From an uncultured Prevotellaceae bacterium (GTDB lineage: Bacteria > Bacteroidota > Bacteroidia > Bacteroidales > Muribaculaceae): a stretch of DNA of 64,000 nucleotides. Numbering within the stretch: position 1 is the first letter of the stretch; each line of letters starts with the position of its first letter. A program made the translations under genes and the position numbers. Location: contig UQLZ01000001.1 of NCBI GenBank assembly GCA_900541935.1, forward strand, positions 104,515 through 168,514, read 5' to 3'. Under the pieces are notes generated by a model. It made no database searches, was not told the DNA's origin, and was given only the letters and a program-made list of their open reading frames with translations. Shown here piece by piece: positions 1 to 9,110 of this stretch.

Positions 1-498
1 GTAAATTCAATTCTTCCAGAGACACCGCATAGCGTTGAGGTTTTGGTAAGCACAACAGATACGGAATTGGCTTCATTTGAAGTTGTTATGAACAAGGTTC
101 AAATGCCGTATTACGGAGGCAAATATGAGTTTTTTGACGTTGATTTGAGCAAGTATGCAGGCCAGCAGATTTATGTTGCAGTTCATCATACAGTAACAGC
201 GGGTCTTGCAGCCTTCTTTGATGATTTCACATTCGAGCATTTTGAAGATGTAAGCGGTGGTGTTGAAGCGTTGGATGTTAATACTGGTGTCTCTGTATAT
301 CCAAATCCAGCAGTTGATGTAGTTACAGTTGGCGGGGCAGAATCAGCCGACGTTGTTATCACAAACTTGTCAGGAGCAGTCGTTCTTAACCAGTCAGGAG
401 TTAAGACTGTAAACGTTTCAGACTTGTCTGCAGGTATTTATTTAATGACAGTCAGAACAGAAAGTGGTGTATTCACTACAAAGTTACTCAAGAAGTAA
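1..498 (+). CDS. C-terminal part of a T9SS-secreted adhesin-like protein (5' partial)
   Basis: The frame is open from base 1, so the gene starts outside the window; 165 residues and the stop are visible. The first half has the end of a cleaved-adhesin/choice-of-anchor-J type jelly-roll (DLSKYAGQQIYVAVHH followed by FFDDFTF). The last 75 or so residues are a type A T9SS sorting domain: SVYPNPAVDVV, a central NLSGAVV strand, then GIYLMTV and a basic KLLKK end. The protein is therefore expected to cross the outer membrane through the type IX system and be anchored or released at the surface. It lies 64 nt upstream of a second T9SS protein on the same strand and may share a transcript with it. 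The TTG at 43 is only an internal codon. The specific ligand or enzyme activity is not visible. Confidence 0.85.
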   Translation, partial: VNSILPETPHSVEVLVSTTDTELASFEVVMNKVQMPYYGGKYEFFDVDLSKYAGQQIYVAVHHTVTAGLAAFFDDFTFEHFEDVSGGVEALDVNTGVSVYPNPAVDVVTVGGAESADVVITNLSGAVVLNQSGVKTVNVSDLSAGIYLMTVRTESGVFTTKLLKK

Positions 499-507
499 TG
501 TTATAGG

Positions 508-533
508 GAAGTCGGCGGGGGACTGCCGGCTTC
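508..533 (+). other. Intergenic hairpin without U-tract
   Basis: A 9-bp stem (508-516 with 525-533, one G-U pair) lies between the two T9SS genes. No T-run follows it, so it is more likely an RNA-processing or stability hairpin in a shared transcript than a full terminator. Confidence 0.4.
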
Positions 534-562
534 TCACAAAGGAAATTTAAAAAAATTTAATT

Positions 563-3500
563 ATGAGAAAAACAAGTTTTTTATTAACCATGATGCTGCT
601 CGCCTTTCTTTTGCCAAAGGCGAATGCTCAAACAGTGGCAAACTATACTTGCGATTTCAGCGGGTTGGTAACAACAGAGCATGATTTCGCACCTAAGTTT
701 TGGGGGCATATTGTTGATTCGTATATCGACTATGAGTACGGGGACGAATCCTATGTTGAATACAGTGCCGTTAAAACTGGAGGTGTTGACAACAGCGAGT
801 ACCTTAAAATCGGGTCGCAGACCATTGGTGGCTGGGCTGGTGTTACAGTGAAGGATATGCTTGTTACTCCTGCTGTTACAGGAGATGTCACCCTTCAGGT
901 AAAGAAGACAGGTTCAAATGGAACTGTTAAGTTTTACACGTGCATCAAGCAGGAAGATGGCTCTTTCAAGGCTGGTTCTGAATATGAGATTGTTTTGCCT
1001 GAACTTTCCGACAGTGAATGGACTCTGGTTAGTCTGCCAGCCGTTCCTGCCGGTACTTATCTCGGTATTTGTGGAGATCAAGTGGGCATTGATAATTTCA
1101 CAGCTGCTTCAGCGGAATTGATGTTGAGAAAAGAGTTGACAATTGAATCAGTTGCCCTTACTTCCAATCGCAATTATCTTGATGCTAATGAGCAAGGAAA
1201 AGCAACAATATCTTATGATGTTGTTGTTAAAAATAGCGGAGATGCAGAATTGAATCCTGGTGATGATAACTATTCAATCTCGGTTATTAATTATAGTAAT
1301 AATAATGAGGTCTTGGGGACAGTCAACATAGACCAGCCTCTTGCTTCTGGTGCAACTTCTGCGGTTATTCCTGTAGTCGTTGAGTTCGCTGTTACTGAAA
1401 ACTCGCGTTGCAGATATGATATTAAGGAAAATATTTCTGGGTCGTCAAAGTTTGGTGACTGGTTGGAGGCTTTCCCTTATTCTCCGAATTTTGTAGTGTT
1501 CCTTTCAGGCAGGAGTGATAAATTTTCTGCCGGCTCAACAATAGATTTCGGCATGCGTAACGCACCGTTTACCGTTTCATTGGATGTTGCCAATCAAGGT
1601 GCTGCACCTTCTGAAATTACAGCAATCGAACTCCCAGAAGGATTTTCTTGCAAGATAGTTGACAATGATGCATCTAAGACTTACTCTCTTCCTTGCAAGA
1701 TACCGGCGCATGCCAAGTATCAACTTGACATAACAATGGATGCTGCAACGGCAGGTGACAAGTCTGGAAAGATGGCTATAAGTGTTGACGGTAATATCGT
1801 AGAATATAAGTTGTCGGGAAATGTTCTTGACAGTTCAAAATGGTATGTGAATTTTGAAGATCAGAAATATCCTGACGGCTCTTATCTTGAATCAACGTCC
1901 TGGAATATTGAAACTTACGGCGTTGGTGGAAATAATTATCAGGCAGAAAATTCTACTGCTTCTGAAATGACTAAGTTTATATCACCGAAACTAACTGTTG
2001 AGGCAGGAGAAGTGCTTACATTCCGCGCTAACCGCAGATCAAGTTCAGCGTATGCTTCTTATAAGTTGAATGTTTATTATTCAACAGACAGGAAAACATG
2101 GAATTTGGTTAAGACAATTTCTGAGGATTCTGAAGAAAATATCCCGAATGAGAAAGAGTCGGAATATCCAAACCCTATGAAGTTGAAGACATTTACGGTA
2201 TCTGGCATACCAGCAGGAGAATGCTACATTGCTTTTGAGGCAGGTTATGTAGGTATTGATGATATTTATGGCTTTAAGGTTGCACCGGCTGCTGATTACG
2301 ACTTTGTTTCAGAAAAATTGGAACTTGCAAATACGGCGACTGTAAACTATGAATACATTGCATCATTGAAATTCGGGAATGCTGGTACTAAAAATATTGC
2401 GGAAAATACGTTTACGGCAAACTTTATAGTTAATGGCAGCGTTGTTGATTCAAAATCTGTTCCAGCACTTGAGAGGGATTCACAGAACAGAAACACTTCA
2501 TCAAGCGTTTCTTTCAGTTGGACTCCGAGAGAGTCTGGTAGTATTCCTGTTGCTATTGAAATAACAGATGGCACTTATACTTATAAGGAAGAGCAGATCG
2601 TTGAGGTTGGCGGTGAGCAAACCTTGGGATATGTTGCTGTTGGCAATCCGGCAGGAACAGATTCAAGTGCTCCGATAACTCCTAACTATAAGATGTCAGA
2701 CACAGAGGCTGTATATACTGCTGATTTGATTAATCTTCCAGCCGGTACTGAAATTTACAAGATAATGTACCGCGGTTACAAGACATCTGAGGACAAGAAT
2801 TTGACCCTTCAGGTTTGGGTTGAAAATACATCTGATGCAACTCCTGCCTCCGTTGATGCAAATATGGTAAGCACTGCTAATATGACTAAGGTCTATGATG
2901 GAGCATACACTTTGAAAAATGTAGGCGGTTCTTCTGCTGACCTTAAAGAGATGATGGTTATTGACTTGTCTGATAATCCGTTTGTCTATACAGGGGAAAA
3001 TATCAGAATCGTTGTTTCGGCAAGGAGTGATGTCTATAAATCAAATTACTTTGAAGCGACTGATGTTGCAGGAATGTGTGTTAAGCGTTCAGCAGATAGC
3101 GGAGATCTTTCTGCTAAGTCTTTCAGTACTTCCAAGTTGCCGCTTGTCAATTTCTTTGTTGAGCAGCCTCTTTACCATATTGCTGGTAATGTTACTAATA
3201 AGACTAATTCTGCGGCTGTTGAGGGTGCTTTGGTTAAGTTGACTTCTGGTAATGTTGAATATAGTGCAACAACAAGTGCAACGGGAGAATACAGTATTGA
3301 TGTTTATCAAAATACAAAAGACTATGTATTAACGGTTGACAAGGAAGGTTTCTTCCCTTATAAGGAAGAAAAGACAGTCAATGTTTCAACAGGTAGTGTT
3401 GATAATCATAATATTGTAATTGCAGAGGCAGTCGGATTTATGATTACTGAATCACATTTGCCAATTTCAGGCAGTGTTAACAGCACTTATACCGCAACAG

Positions 3501-5275
3501 TTAAGGTCCTTAACGGAAATAAAAATATATATGGGGGATATGAGGCTTCTTTGTATGTTAATGATGAGAAAGTTGCAGAGGCTGAATCTGTAAATGTTGA
3601 GGCAAATGCCAGTGCGGATTTCACCTTCGCTTATACTCCTCATGAGGCTGGTACTGTGAAGGCATACGTTAAGTTTGTTGCAGCAGGTATTACTACAACG
3701 ACTGAAGCAGTAGATGTTGTTATTGCTGAGGAAGAGGCTGCTGGAGATGTTACTGTTGGTAACTTCGCAAATACTTTCGGATATGCTCCAGTTAACGCGT
3801 TCTTCAACTATAGTGATGCTGAAATCGTTTATCCTGCAAGTATGATTGGCTTGACGGCTGGCTCACAAATCAAGAGCATCGCTTTCAAGGGTTACAATGA
3901 AAAGGGCGACAGAACAGTGAAGGTTGAGGCTTGGATAGAAAATACTGAAGATACTGAAATAGTTGCATCATTGGCAGATTTGTCAAGCACTGCCAATATG
4001 ACTCAGATATACAATGGAGAATGGACTTTGAAGAAGAGTGGTTCTGCCACTGAGCAATTTGACTTGCTCAAGTTTGACTTGTCTGATGCTCCGTTTGTAT
4101 ATGCTGGTAAGAATGTCCGTATTATTGTGAGAATGTCGGAAATTGCTGACTCTTACAAGCGTGTTTATTTCCAAGAGGATGTAAACCATAAATGTGCAAT
4201 GAGAAATTCTGACAGTGGTCCTCTGGAAGGCGAATTGTCGTTGAGTAATATGCCTGTTGTCCATTTCGGTATTGACGCGTACAAGACAGTTAGCGGTAAG
4301 GTCACTTTGGCTGATACTCAAGCACCGGTTGCCGGTGAAAAGGTAACTGTTAAGTCTGGTGACATTGAATACTATGGCATTACAGATGATACGGGCGCTT
4401 ATTCAGTAAACGTTATCAAGCATTCTCTTGACTATGTTGCTTCTGTCTCTTGTGCAGACTATTTGCCAGGTAGTGTAAATGTTTCGTTTGCAAACGGAAA
4501 TGTTACTAATGCTGATATTGCTCTTCAAAAGGGCTTCGTAAAGGGTCAGGTTCTTGATGCTGATACAAATGAACCTATTCCTGGAGCATACGTTGAGTTG
4601 ACTAATGCTAATTGGGAAGTTGTTGGTTCTGCGACAACTGATGACGGTAGTTTTGAATTCCCTGTTGGTGCTGGTGTATATGACCTTTGGGGCTCAATGG
4701 ATGGTTATCAATTCGCATTCGCAGATGCCGCTGAGGTAACAACGGCTGGCGTTGTTGCTAATGTTTACTTGCGTGCTCGTTCATTTGCTGTTGCGGGAGT
4801 CATTACTGATGAAAAGGGTAACGTCCTTACTGATGTTACAGTTACTTTGAAGAAAGATGGAACTACTGTTAGTGAAATAACAAATGGTTCGGAAGCGGGT
4901 GACTATTATTTTGAAAATATCACACATGTTAATACTCACGTATATACTGTTGAGGCGAAAAAGTCTGGATACTTGGTTGAATCTATTACTCTTGATTTCT
5001 CATCAGTAGGCCAATGGGATTACTTGTTGATGGATCAGAATATTACTTTGAAGGTTGATCAGCAAGGTGGCGTTGACAGTGTTAGCGCAGAAGGCTTCAA
5101 GGCATTTGGCGGAAACAATTTGATAACAGTTGTTTCACCGCGTGGAGTTGTCAATGTGTATAATGAGGCAGGTGCTTTGGTCCGCAGCGTTTCTGTTGAA
5201 GAAGGTAAGACTGCAATCTATGGTTTCAATGCTGGTGTTTATATCGTCAACGGTATTAAGGTCGTTGTTCGATAA
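563..5275 (+). CDS. Large T9SS-secreted multidomain surface protein with duplicated module
   Basis: This 1570-aa protein has a signal peptide (about 1-22, ending KANAQ). The first half carries beta-sandwich regions of choice-of-anchor/CARDB-like character. A module of about 350 residues is then present twice, from about 689 and from about 1061. Each copy starts with a GYVAVGNP/GDVTVGNF strand, contains the shared track VWVENT/AWIENTED, STANMT and DLSDNPFVYTG/DLSDAPFVYAG, and ends in a carboxypeptidase-regulatory-like fold (VSGKVTLADTQAPVAGEKV). Two further such folds follow at about 1325-1500. The C-terminus (VVNVYNEAGALVRSV, GVYIVNGIKVVVR) is a type A sorting domain. The likely role is a cell-surface adhesin or binding scaffold; no catalytic motif is visible. 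The ATG at 563 is chosen because it gives the signal peptide and follows an AAAGGA sequence. Confidence 0.85.
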   Translation: MRKTSFLLTMMLLAFLLPKANAQTVANYTCDFSGLVTTEHDFAPKFWGHIVDSYIDYEYGDESYVEYSAVKTGGVDNSEYLKIGSQTIGGWAGVTVKDMLVTPAVTGDVTLQVKKTGSNGTVKFYTCIKQEDGSFKAGSEYEIVLPELSDSEWTLVSLPAVPAGTYLGICGDQVGIDNFTAASAELMLRKELTIESVALTSNRNYLDANEQGKATISYDVVVKNSGDAELNPGDDNYSISVINYSNNNEVLGTVNIDQPLASGATSAVIPVVVEFAVTENSRCRYDIKENISGSSKFGDWLEAFPYSPNFVVFLSGRSDKFSAGSTIDFGMRNAPFTVSLDVANQGAAPSEITAIELPEGFSCKIVDNDASKTYSLPCKIPAHAKYQLDITMDAATAGDKSGKMAISVDGNIVEYKLSGNVLDSSKWYVNFEDQKYPDGSYLESTSWNIETYGVGGNNYQAENSTASEMTKFISPKLTVEAGEVLTFRANRRSSSAYASYKLNVYYSTDRKTWNLVKTISEDSEENIPNEKESEYPNPMKLKTFTVSGIPAGECYIAFEAGYVGIDDIYGFKVAPAADYDFVSEKLELANTATVNYEYIASLKFGNAGTKNIAENTFTANFIVNGSVVDSKSVPALERDSQNRNTSSSVSFSWTPRESGSIPVAIEITDGTYTYKEEQIVEVGGEQTLGYVAVGNPAGTDSSAPITPNYKMSDTEAVYTADLINLPAGTEIYKIMYRGYKTSEDKNLTLQVWVENTSDATPASVDANMVSTANMTKVYDGAYTLKNVGGSSADLKEMMVIDLSDNPFVYTGENIRIVVSARSDVYKSNYFEATDVAGMCVKRSADSGDLSAKSFSTSKLPLVNFFVEQPLYHIAGNVTNKTNSAAVEGALVKLTSGNVEYSATTSATGEYSIDVYQNTKDYVLTVDKEGFFPYKEEKTVNVSTGSVDNHNIVIAEAVGFMITESHLPISGSVNSTYTATVKVLNGNKNIYGGYEASLYVNDEKVAEAESVNVEANASADFTFAYTPHEAGTVKAYVKFVAAGITTTTEAVDVVIAEEEAAGDVTVGNFANTFGYAPVNAFFNYSDAEIVYPASMIGLTAGSQIKSIAFKGYNEKGDRTVKVEAWIENTEDTEIVASLADLSSTANMTQIYNGEWTLKKSGSATEQFDLLKFDLSDAPFVYAGKNVRIIVRMSEIADSYKRVYFQEDVNHKCAMRNSDSGPLEGELSLSNMPVVHFGIDAYKTVSGKVTLADTQAPVAGEKVTVKSGDIEYYGITDDTGAYSVNVIKHSLDYVASVSCADYLPGSVNVSFANGNVTNADIALQKGFVKGQVLDADTNEPIPGAYVELTNANWEVVGSATTDDGSFEFPVGAGVYDLWGSMDGYQFAFADAAEVTTAGVVANVYLRARSFAVAGVITDEKGNVLTDVTVTLKKDGTTVSEITNGSEAGDYYFENITHVNTHVYTVEAKKSGYLVESITLDFSSVGQWDYLLMDQNITLKVDQQGGVDSVSAEGFKAFGGNNLITVVSPRGVVNVYNEAGALVRSVSVEEGKTAIYGFNAGVYIVNGIKVVVR

Positions 5276-5294
5276 CATATATTATTAATCCTAT

Positions 5295-5326
5295 GGCGGT
5301 ATGCAGAATTGGCATGCCGCCTTTTT
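5295..5326 (+). terminator. Rho-independent terminator
   Basis: A 10-bp stem GGCGGTATGC / GCATGCCGCC (one G-U) with a 7-nt loop is followed by TTTTT. It lies 20 nt after the stop of the 1570-aa gene and shows that the ATG at 5293 is not a gene start. Confidence 0.85.
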
Positions 5327-5337
5327 ATTATAAAGCA

Positions 5338-6570
5338 ATGAAAAAGTCAAATCTCATTTTTATGGCGGTAGGTATGTTTGCGTTTACTATGAATCTCTCC
5401 GCAAATAGGACAGTTGAAGGTAGCCGCGTGGAATCGCTCGACCAATCTACTCAATCTGTTCCGCTTGTTGCTTTGTCGAAGACATATTGTGATTTCGGCA
5501 ATGTCTATATTGGCGAAAAGGTATGGTCAGAAGTTATTACGCTTAAAAACACTGGTGCCGGTGTTTTGAAAATTACGAGTATTTTATATCCGTCAGGTTT
5601 TGATTTGTCAATGGATTTGAAAAAGGTAGAACTTAAGAAAAATGAGACGGTTAGTTTTAAGATTTCGTATAAATCACAGATGTTTAGTGATACGGACGCT
5701 ATGTTTGTATTTAAGACAAACGGTGGAGATGTGCCTTTACGGGTGGTTGCTAATAAGGTTGCGTTGCCGAAAGGTGCTTCGTTTGAAGGGTTTGAGAATG
5801 GTTGCTCTCCTATTGGTTGGTCTTCAAATGGTTGGTCTTATAAAAAGTCTGCACTTGAGGGGGACCTTGCAGTATGTTCAACAGGCTCTTCAGACGGGGT
5901 GTGTGAGTTGAAAACACCTCGATTGGATTTGTCGAAAGGAGCTCACCGCGTTATATTTACTGCATTTAATAGTTTTGAATCCGATATGGAGGGTGATGCA
6001 CCTGAGAATGATGTAACATTACAGTTTTCAAAGGACGGAGGATTAACATGGACAACTGTATGGGCTTCGGAAAAAGTTAATGAAATCGATAATGCTACCG
6101 TTGATTTGGGTAATCCAAAATCAGATAATTGCTATTTGAAATGGGTTTTTGGTGCTGTTGCATTCGATGCGGAAAAAATTGCAGAATCATCTACTTTCTA
6201 TCTTGATAGAGTTGTTTTGCCGAAATTTTATGGCGCAGGAGGCGTGCCAGGTGCGACAAAATGTGTAACACCAGTAAATGGAGCGGTAAATGTACTCATA
6301 AGGGAAGTCGAGTTTATGTGGGAACCGGTTCTTTTTGCAACGGAATATAAAATTTATGTAGGAACAAATGCAGAAGCGAATGACATTATCAACGGAGAAC
6401 CAACAGCAAATGACACAAGAGTATGGTTGAGAGGTCTTGATGGTGCAACAACATATTATTGGAGGGTTGTTCCATATAATGAAAAGGGGGAGGCACAAAA
6501 TGTAGAGACATGGAGTTTTACAACGGAGGCTGCCCAAACAGTTACAAGGGAGCATTCAAGTTGCAAGTGA
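5338..6570 (+). CDS. Secreted HYDIN-like / FN3-domain protein
   Basis: This 410-aa protein has a signal peptide (MKKSNLIFMAVGMFAFTMN, cleavage near residue 22). Residues of about 40-130 form an ASPM-SPD-2-HYDIN-type Ig-like domain (DFGNVYIGEKV, LKNTGAG). The middle (FEGFENGCSPIGW, TAFNSFE, FYLDRVVLP) resembles a choice-of-anchor-J jelly-roll. The C-terminal 90 residues form a fibronectin-III domain (YKIYVGTNA, TTYYWRVVPYNEKGEA). No T9SS sorting domain follows, so the protein is probably periplasmic or its tail has been lost. Start 5338 is preferred over 5293, which lies inside a terminator and would add 15 residues before the signal peptide. A surface-binding role is inferred from the domains only. 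Confidence 0.75.
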   Translation: MKKSNLIFMAVGMFAFTMNLSANRTVEGSRVESLDQSTQSVPLVALSKTYCDFGNVYIGEKVWSEVITLKNTGAGVLKITSILYPSGFDLSMDLKKVELKKNETVSFKISYKSQMFSDTDAMFVFKTNGGDVPLRVVANKVALPKGASFEGFENGCSPIGWSSNGWSYKKSALEGDLAVCSTGSSDGVCELKTPRLDLSKGAHRVIFTAFNSFESDMEGDAPENDVTLQFSKDGGLTWTTVWASEKVNEIDNATVDLGNPKSDNCYLKWVFGAVAFDAEKIAESSTFYLDRVVLPKFYGAGGVPGATKCVTPVNGAVNVLIREVEFMWEPVLFATEYKIYVGTNAEANDIINGEPTANDTRVWLRGLDGATTYYWRVVPYNEKGEAQNVETWSFTTEAAQTVTREHSSCK

Positions 6571-6613
6571 GCCGTTTGTAATGTAACATTAAATAGGCGT
6601 ATAATATCTTAAA

Positions 6614-6645
6614 TTTGACAATATCCAAAATTTTGTCTAATTTTG
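6614..6645 (+). promoter_or_regulatory. topA promoter (Bacteroidetes sigma-ABfr type)
   Basis: TTTG at 6614-6617 and TAATTTTG at 6638-6645 are separated by exactly 20 nt, matching the Bacteroides -33/-7 consensus. They lie 30 nt upstream of the topA ATG. Confidence 0.8.
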
Positions 6646-6674
6646 CGACCGCAAAGAACGAAACAAATTATTGT

Positions 6675-9002
6675 ATGCCAAAGAATTTAGTGATTGTCGA
6701 GTCTCCGGCAAAAGCGAAAACCATAGAGAAGTTTTTGGGAAAGGACTATGAGGTGCTTTCAAGTTATGGACATATCCGAGACCTCAAAAAGAAGGATTTC
6801 AGTATTGATTTGGACCATAACTATGCTCCTATCTATGAGATACCGGCTGATAAAAAGGAGTTGGTAAAGACCTTAAAGGCGGAAGCCAAAAAAGCCGATA
6901 TGGTGTGGCTCGCATCCGATGAGGACCGCGAGGGAGAAGCCATTGCATGGCACCTTTACGAGGTTCTTAAATTAACTCCGGAAAAGACTAAGCGTATCGT
7001 TTTCCACGAAATTACGAAAGATGCTATTCTGCATGCAATAGAGAATCCGCGAGACATTGATATCAATCAGGTAAATGCGCAGCAGGCTCGCCGCGTTCTT
7101 GACCGTATCGTTGGTTTTGAATTGTCGCCGGTTCTTTGGAAGAAAATCAAGCCTGCTCTTTCTGCCGGTCGTGTGCAGAGCGTTGCCGTGCGCCTTATCG
7201 TTGAAAGAGAGAAGGAAATAAAGAATTTCAAGTCAGAGGAGTACTACCGTGTCGTTGCTGTATTTACTGCCGACGGGGCTGCAATGCCTGTCCGTGCTGA
7301 ATTGAGCAAAAGGTTGCAGAGCAGAAAGGAAGCGGAAGAGTTCTTGAACGATTGCAAGAATGCAACTTTTCAAATCACCGATTTGACTGTTAAGCCAGTT
7401 ACAAAGACTCCTGCTCCTCCTTTCACAACTTCTACCTTGCAGCAGGAAGCATCGCGTAAGTTGGGCTTCTCTGTTTCGCAGACTATGGCGGTTGCTCAGC
7501 GACTTTATGAGTCTGGACACATCACTTATATGAGAACAGACTCTGTTAATCTGTCTTCTCTTGCGTTGGGAACTATCAAGCAGGAGGTTAACGATTCTCT
7601 TGGCAGCGAATACTACAAGCATAGAAACTATCATACAACTTCAAAGGGTGCACAGGAAGCGCACGAGGCTATCAGACCTACATATATCTCTAACAGAACT
7701 ATTGAGGGCTCTGCTCAAGAGAAGCGTCTGTATGAGTTGATTTGGAAACGTACTATCGCTACTCAAATGGCAGATGCAAAGTTTGAGAAGACAACAGTTG
7801 ACATTTCTATAAGCAACCGTTCGGAGAACTTTGTTGCAACAGGAGAAACTCTTGTTTTCGACGGTTTCTTGAATGTATATATTGAATCAAGTGATGATGA
7901 AAATTCTGTTGATTCATCTGAGGCGGGAAACTTGCCGGCTTTGAAGGCTGGTATGGCTCTTGAAATGAAGGAAGGTGAGGCTTCGCAGAGATTTACCCAG
8001 CAGCCACCGAGATATTCAGAGGCTATGCTCGTTAAGAAACTTGAGGAATTGGGTATAGGTCGACCTTCTACTTACGCTCCAACAATTTCAACAATCCAGA
8101 ACCGTGAATATGTTGAAAAGGGAGAAAAGGAAGGCGTTAAGCGTACCTTTAATGTTATTACCCTCAAGAAAGGTACTGTTAAGGTAACTGAAAAACAGGA
8201 GAATGTTGGAGCGGAAAAAGGAAAGTTGATTCCTACTGATATTGGCGTTGTTGTCAATGATTTCTTGATGGACTACTTCCCGAATATCCTTGACTATAAT
8301 TTTACAGCAAACGTTGAAGAAAAATTCGACCATATAGCAGAAGGAAAAACTGTTTGGAATGATGAAATATCGGCATTCTATACTCTTTTTCATCCGGAAG
8401 TTGAAAAAATTTCTAACTTGCGACTTGAGCATAAGGTTGGAGAAAGAGTTCTTGGTGTAGAACCCAAAACAGGTAAGGAAGTAAGCGTAAAGATTGGCCG
8501 CTTTGGTCCTGTTGTTCAAATAGGTTCAACCGATAGCGAAGAGAAACCTCAGTTTGCCGCTCTTCTAAAGGGTCAGTCAATTGACACTATAACTCTTGAA
8601 GAGGCACTTAAACTCTTTGATATGCCTCGTAACCTTGGCGATTATGAAGGTAAGGAAGTTGTCGTTGCAATAGGCCGTTTCGGTCCTTATGTTAAGTATG
8701 ACGGCAAGTTCGTTTCTATACCAAAGACTATTTCACCACAAGAAATTAATATCGAAGAGGCGGTTGACCTTATCAAAAAGAAGGAAGAGGCAGAAAAGAA
8801 GAAACTCGTTAAGAAAATCAACGACGATATGGAAATTCTTAACGGTCCTTACGGTGTCTATATTTCCTATAAGAAGAAAAACTACAAGATTCCAAAAGGA
8901 ACAGATGCGGAGGCTCTTAACGAGGAGGAGTGCATGAAGATAATTGAAGAAGCAGAGAATGCTCCTAAAAAGCCACGCCGCGTAACCCGCAAAAAGGCAT
9001 AA
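6675..9002 (+). CDS. topA: DNA topoisomerase I
   Basis: This 775-aa type IA topoisomerase relaxes negatively supercoiled DNA by cutting one strand. The N-terminal Toprim domain contains VIVESPAKAKT at residues 5-15 and the metal-binding DEDREGEA at 82-89. The active-site tyrosine lies in GHITYMRTDS (Tyr285). The C-terminal part has repeated FGP(V/Y)V-type Toprim-Cpt modules (GRFGPVVQIG, GRFGPYVKYDGKF, NGPYGVYISYKKKN) in place of Cys4 zinc fingers, and a basic tail. ATG 6675 is chosen because it begins directly before the conserved MPKNLVIVESP and follows the promoter; the TTG at 6615 would lie inside the promoter. The gene appears monocistronic, ending at a strong terminator. Confidence 0.97.
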   Translation: MPKNLVIVESPAKAKTIEKFLGKDYEVLSSYGHIRDLKKKDFSIDLDHNYAPIYEIPADKKELVKTLKAEAKKADMVWLASDEDREGEAIAWHLYEVLKLTPEKTKRIVFHEITKDAILHAIENPRDIDINQVNAQQARRVLDRIVGFELSPVLWKKIKPALSAGRVQSVAVRLIVEREKEIKNFKSEEYYRVVAVFTADGAAMPVRAELSKRLQSRKEAEEFLNDCKNATFQITDLTVKPVTKTPAPPFTTSTLQQEASRKLGFSVSQTMAVAQRLYESGHITYMRTDSVNLSSLALGTIKQEVNDSLGSEYYKHRNYHTTSKGAQEAHEAIRPTYISNRTIEGSAQEKRLYELIWKRTIATQMADAKFEKTTVDISISNRSENFVATGETLVFDGFLNVYIESSDDENSVDSSEAGNLPALKAGMALEMKEGEASQRFTQQPPRYSEAMLVKKLEELGIGRPSTYAPTISTIQNREYVEKGEKEGVKRTFNVITLKKGTVKVTEKQENVGAEKGKLIPTDIGVVVNDFLMDYFPNILDYNFTANVEEKFDHIAEGKTVWNDEISAFYTLFHPEVEKISNLRLEHKVGERVLGVEPKTGKEVSVKIGRFGPVVQIGSTDSEEKPQFAALLKGQSIDTITLEEALKLFDMPRNLGDYEGKEVVVAIGRFGPYVKYDGKFVSIPKTISPQEINIEEAVDLIKKKEEAEKKKLVKKINDDMEILNGPYGVYISYKKKNYKIPKGTDAEALNEEECMKIIEEAENAPKKPRRVTRKKA

Positions 9003-9014
9003 ATCATTACCATA

Positions 9015-9057
9015 AAAAATCGAGGATACACTTTTCGGCGTGTCCTCGATTTTTTTG
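9015..9057. terminator. Bidirectional terminator between topA and the convergent gene
   Basis: A run of A, the stem ATCGAGGA...TCCTCGAT extended by a bulged TACAC/GTG segment, and a run of T are present. The A-run and T-run on either side allow termination in both directions. Confidence 0.85.
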
Positions 9058-9110
9058 TTGCGGTTTTGGTAGTATGTAATTTACGTTGCTGATAAATGAG
9101 AAATTGTGCA

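Noticed and set aside
5293..5337. ATG at 5293 as start of the HYDIN/FN3 protein
   Set aside because: It lies within the terminator of the previous gene and would place 15 residues before a clean signal peptide.
6615..6674. TTG at 6615 as topA start
   Set aside because: It overlaps the -33 box and precedes the -7 box of the topA promoter; the conserved N-terminus begins at 6675.
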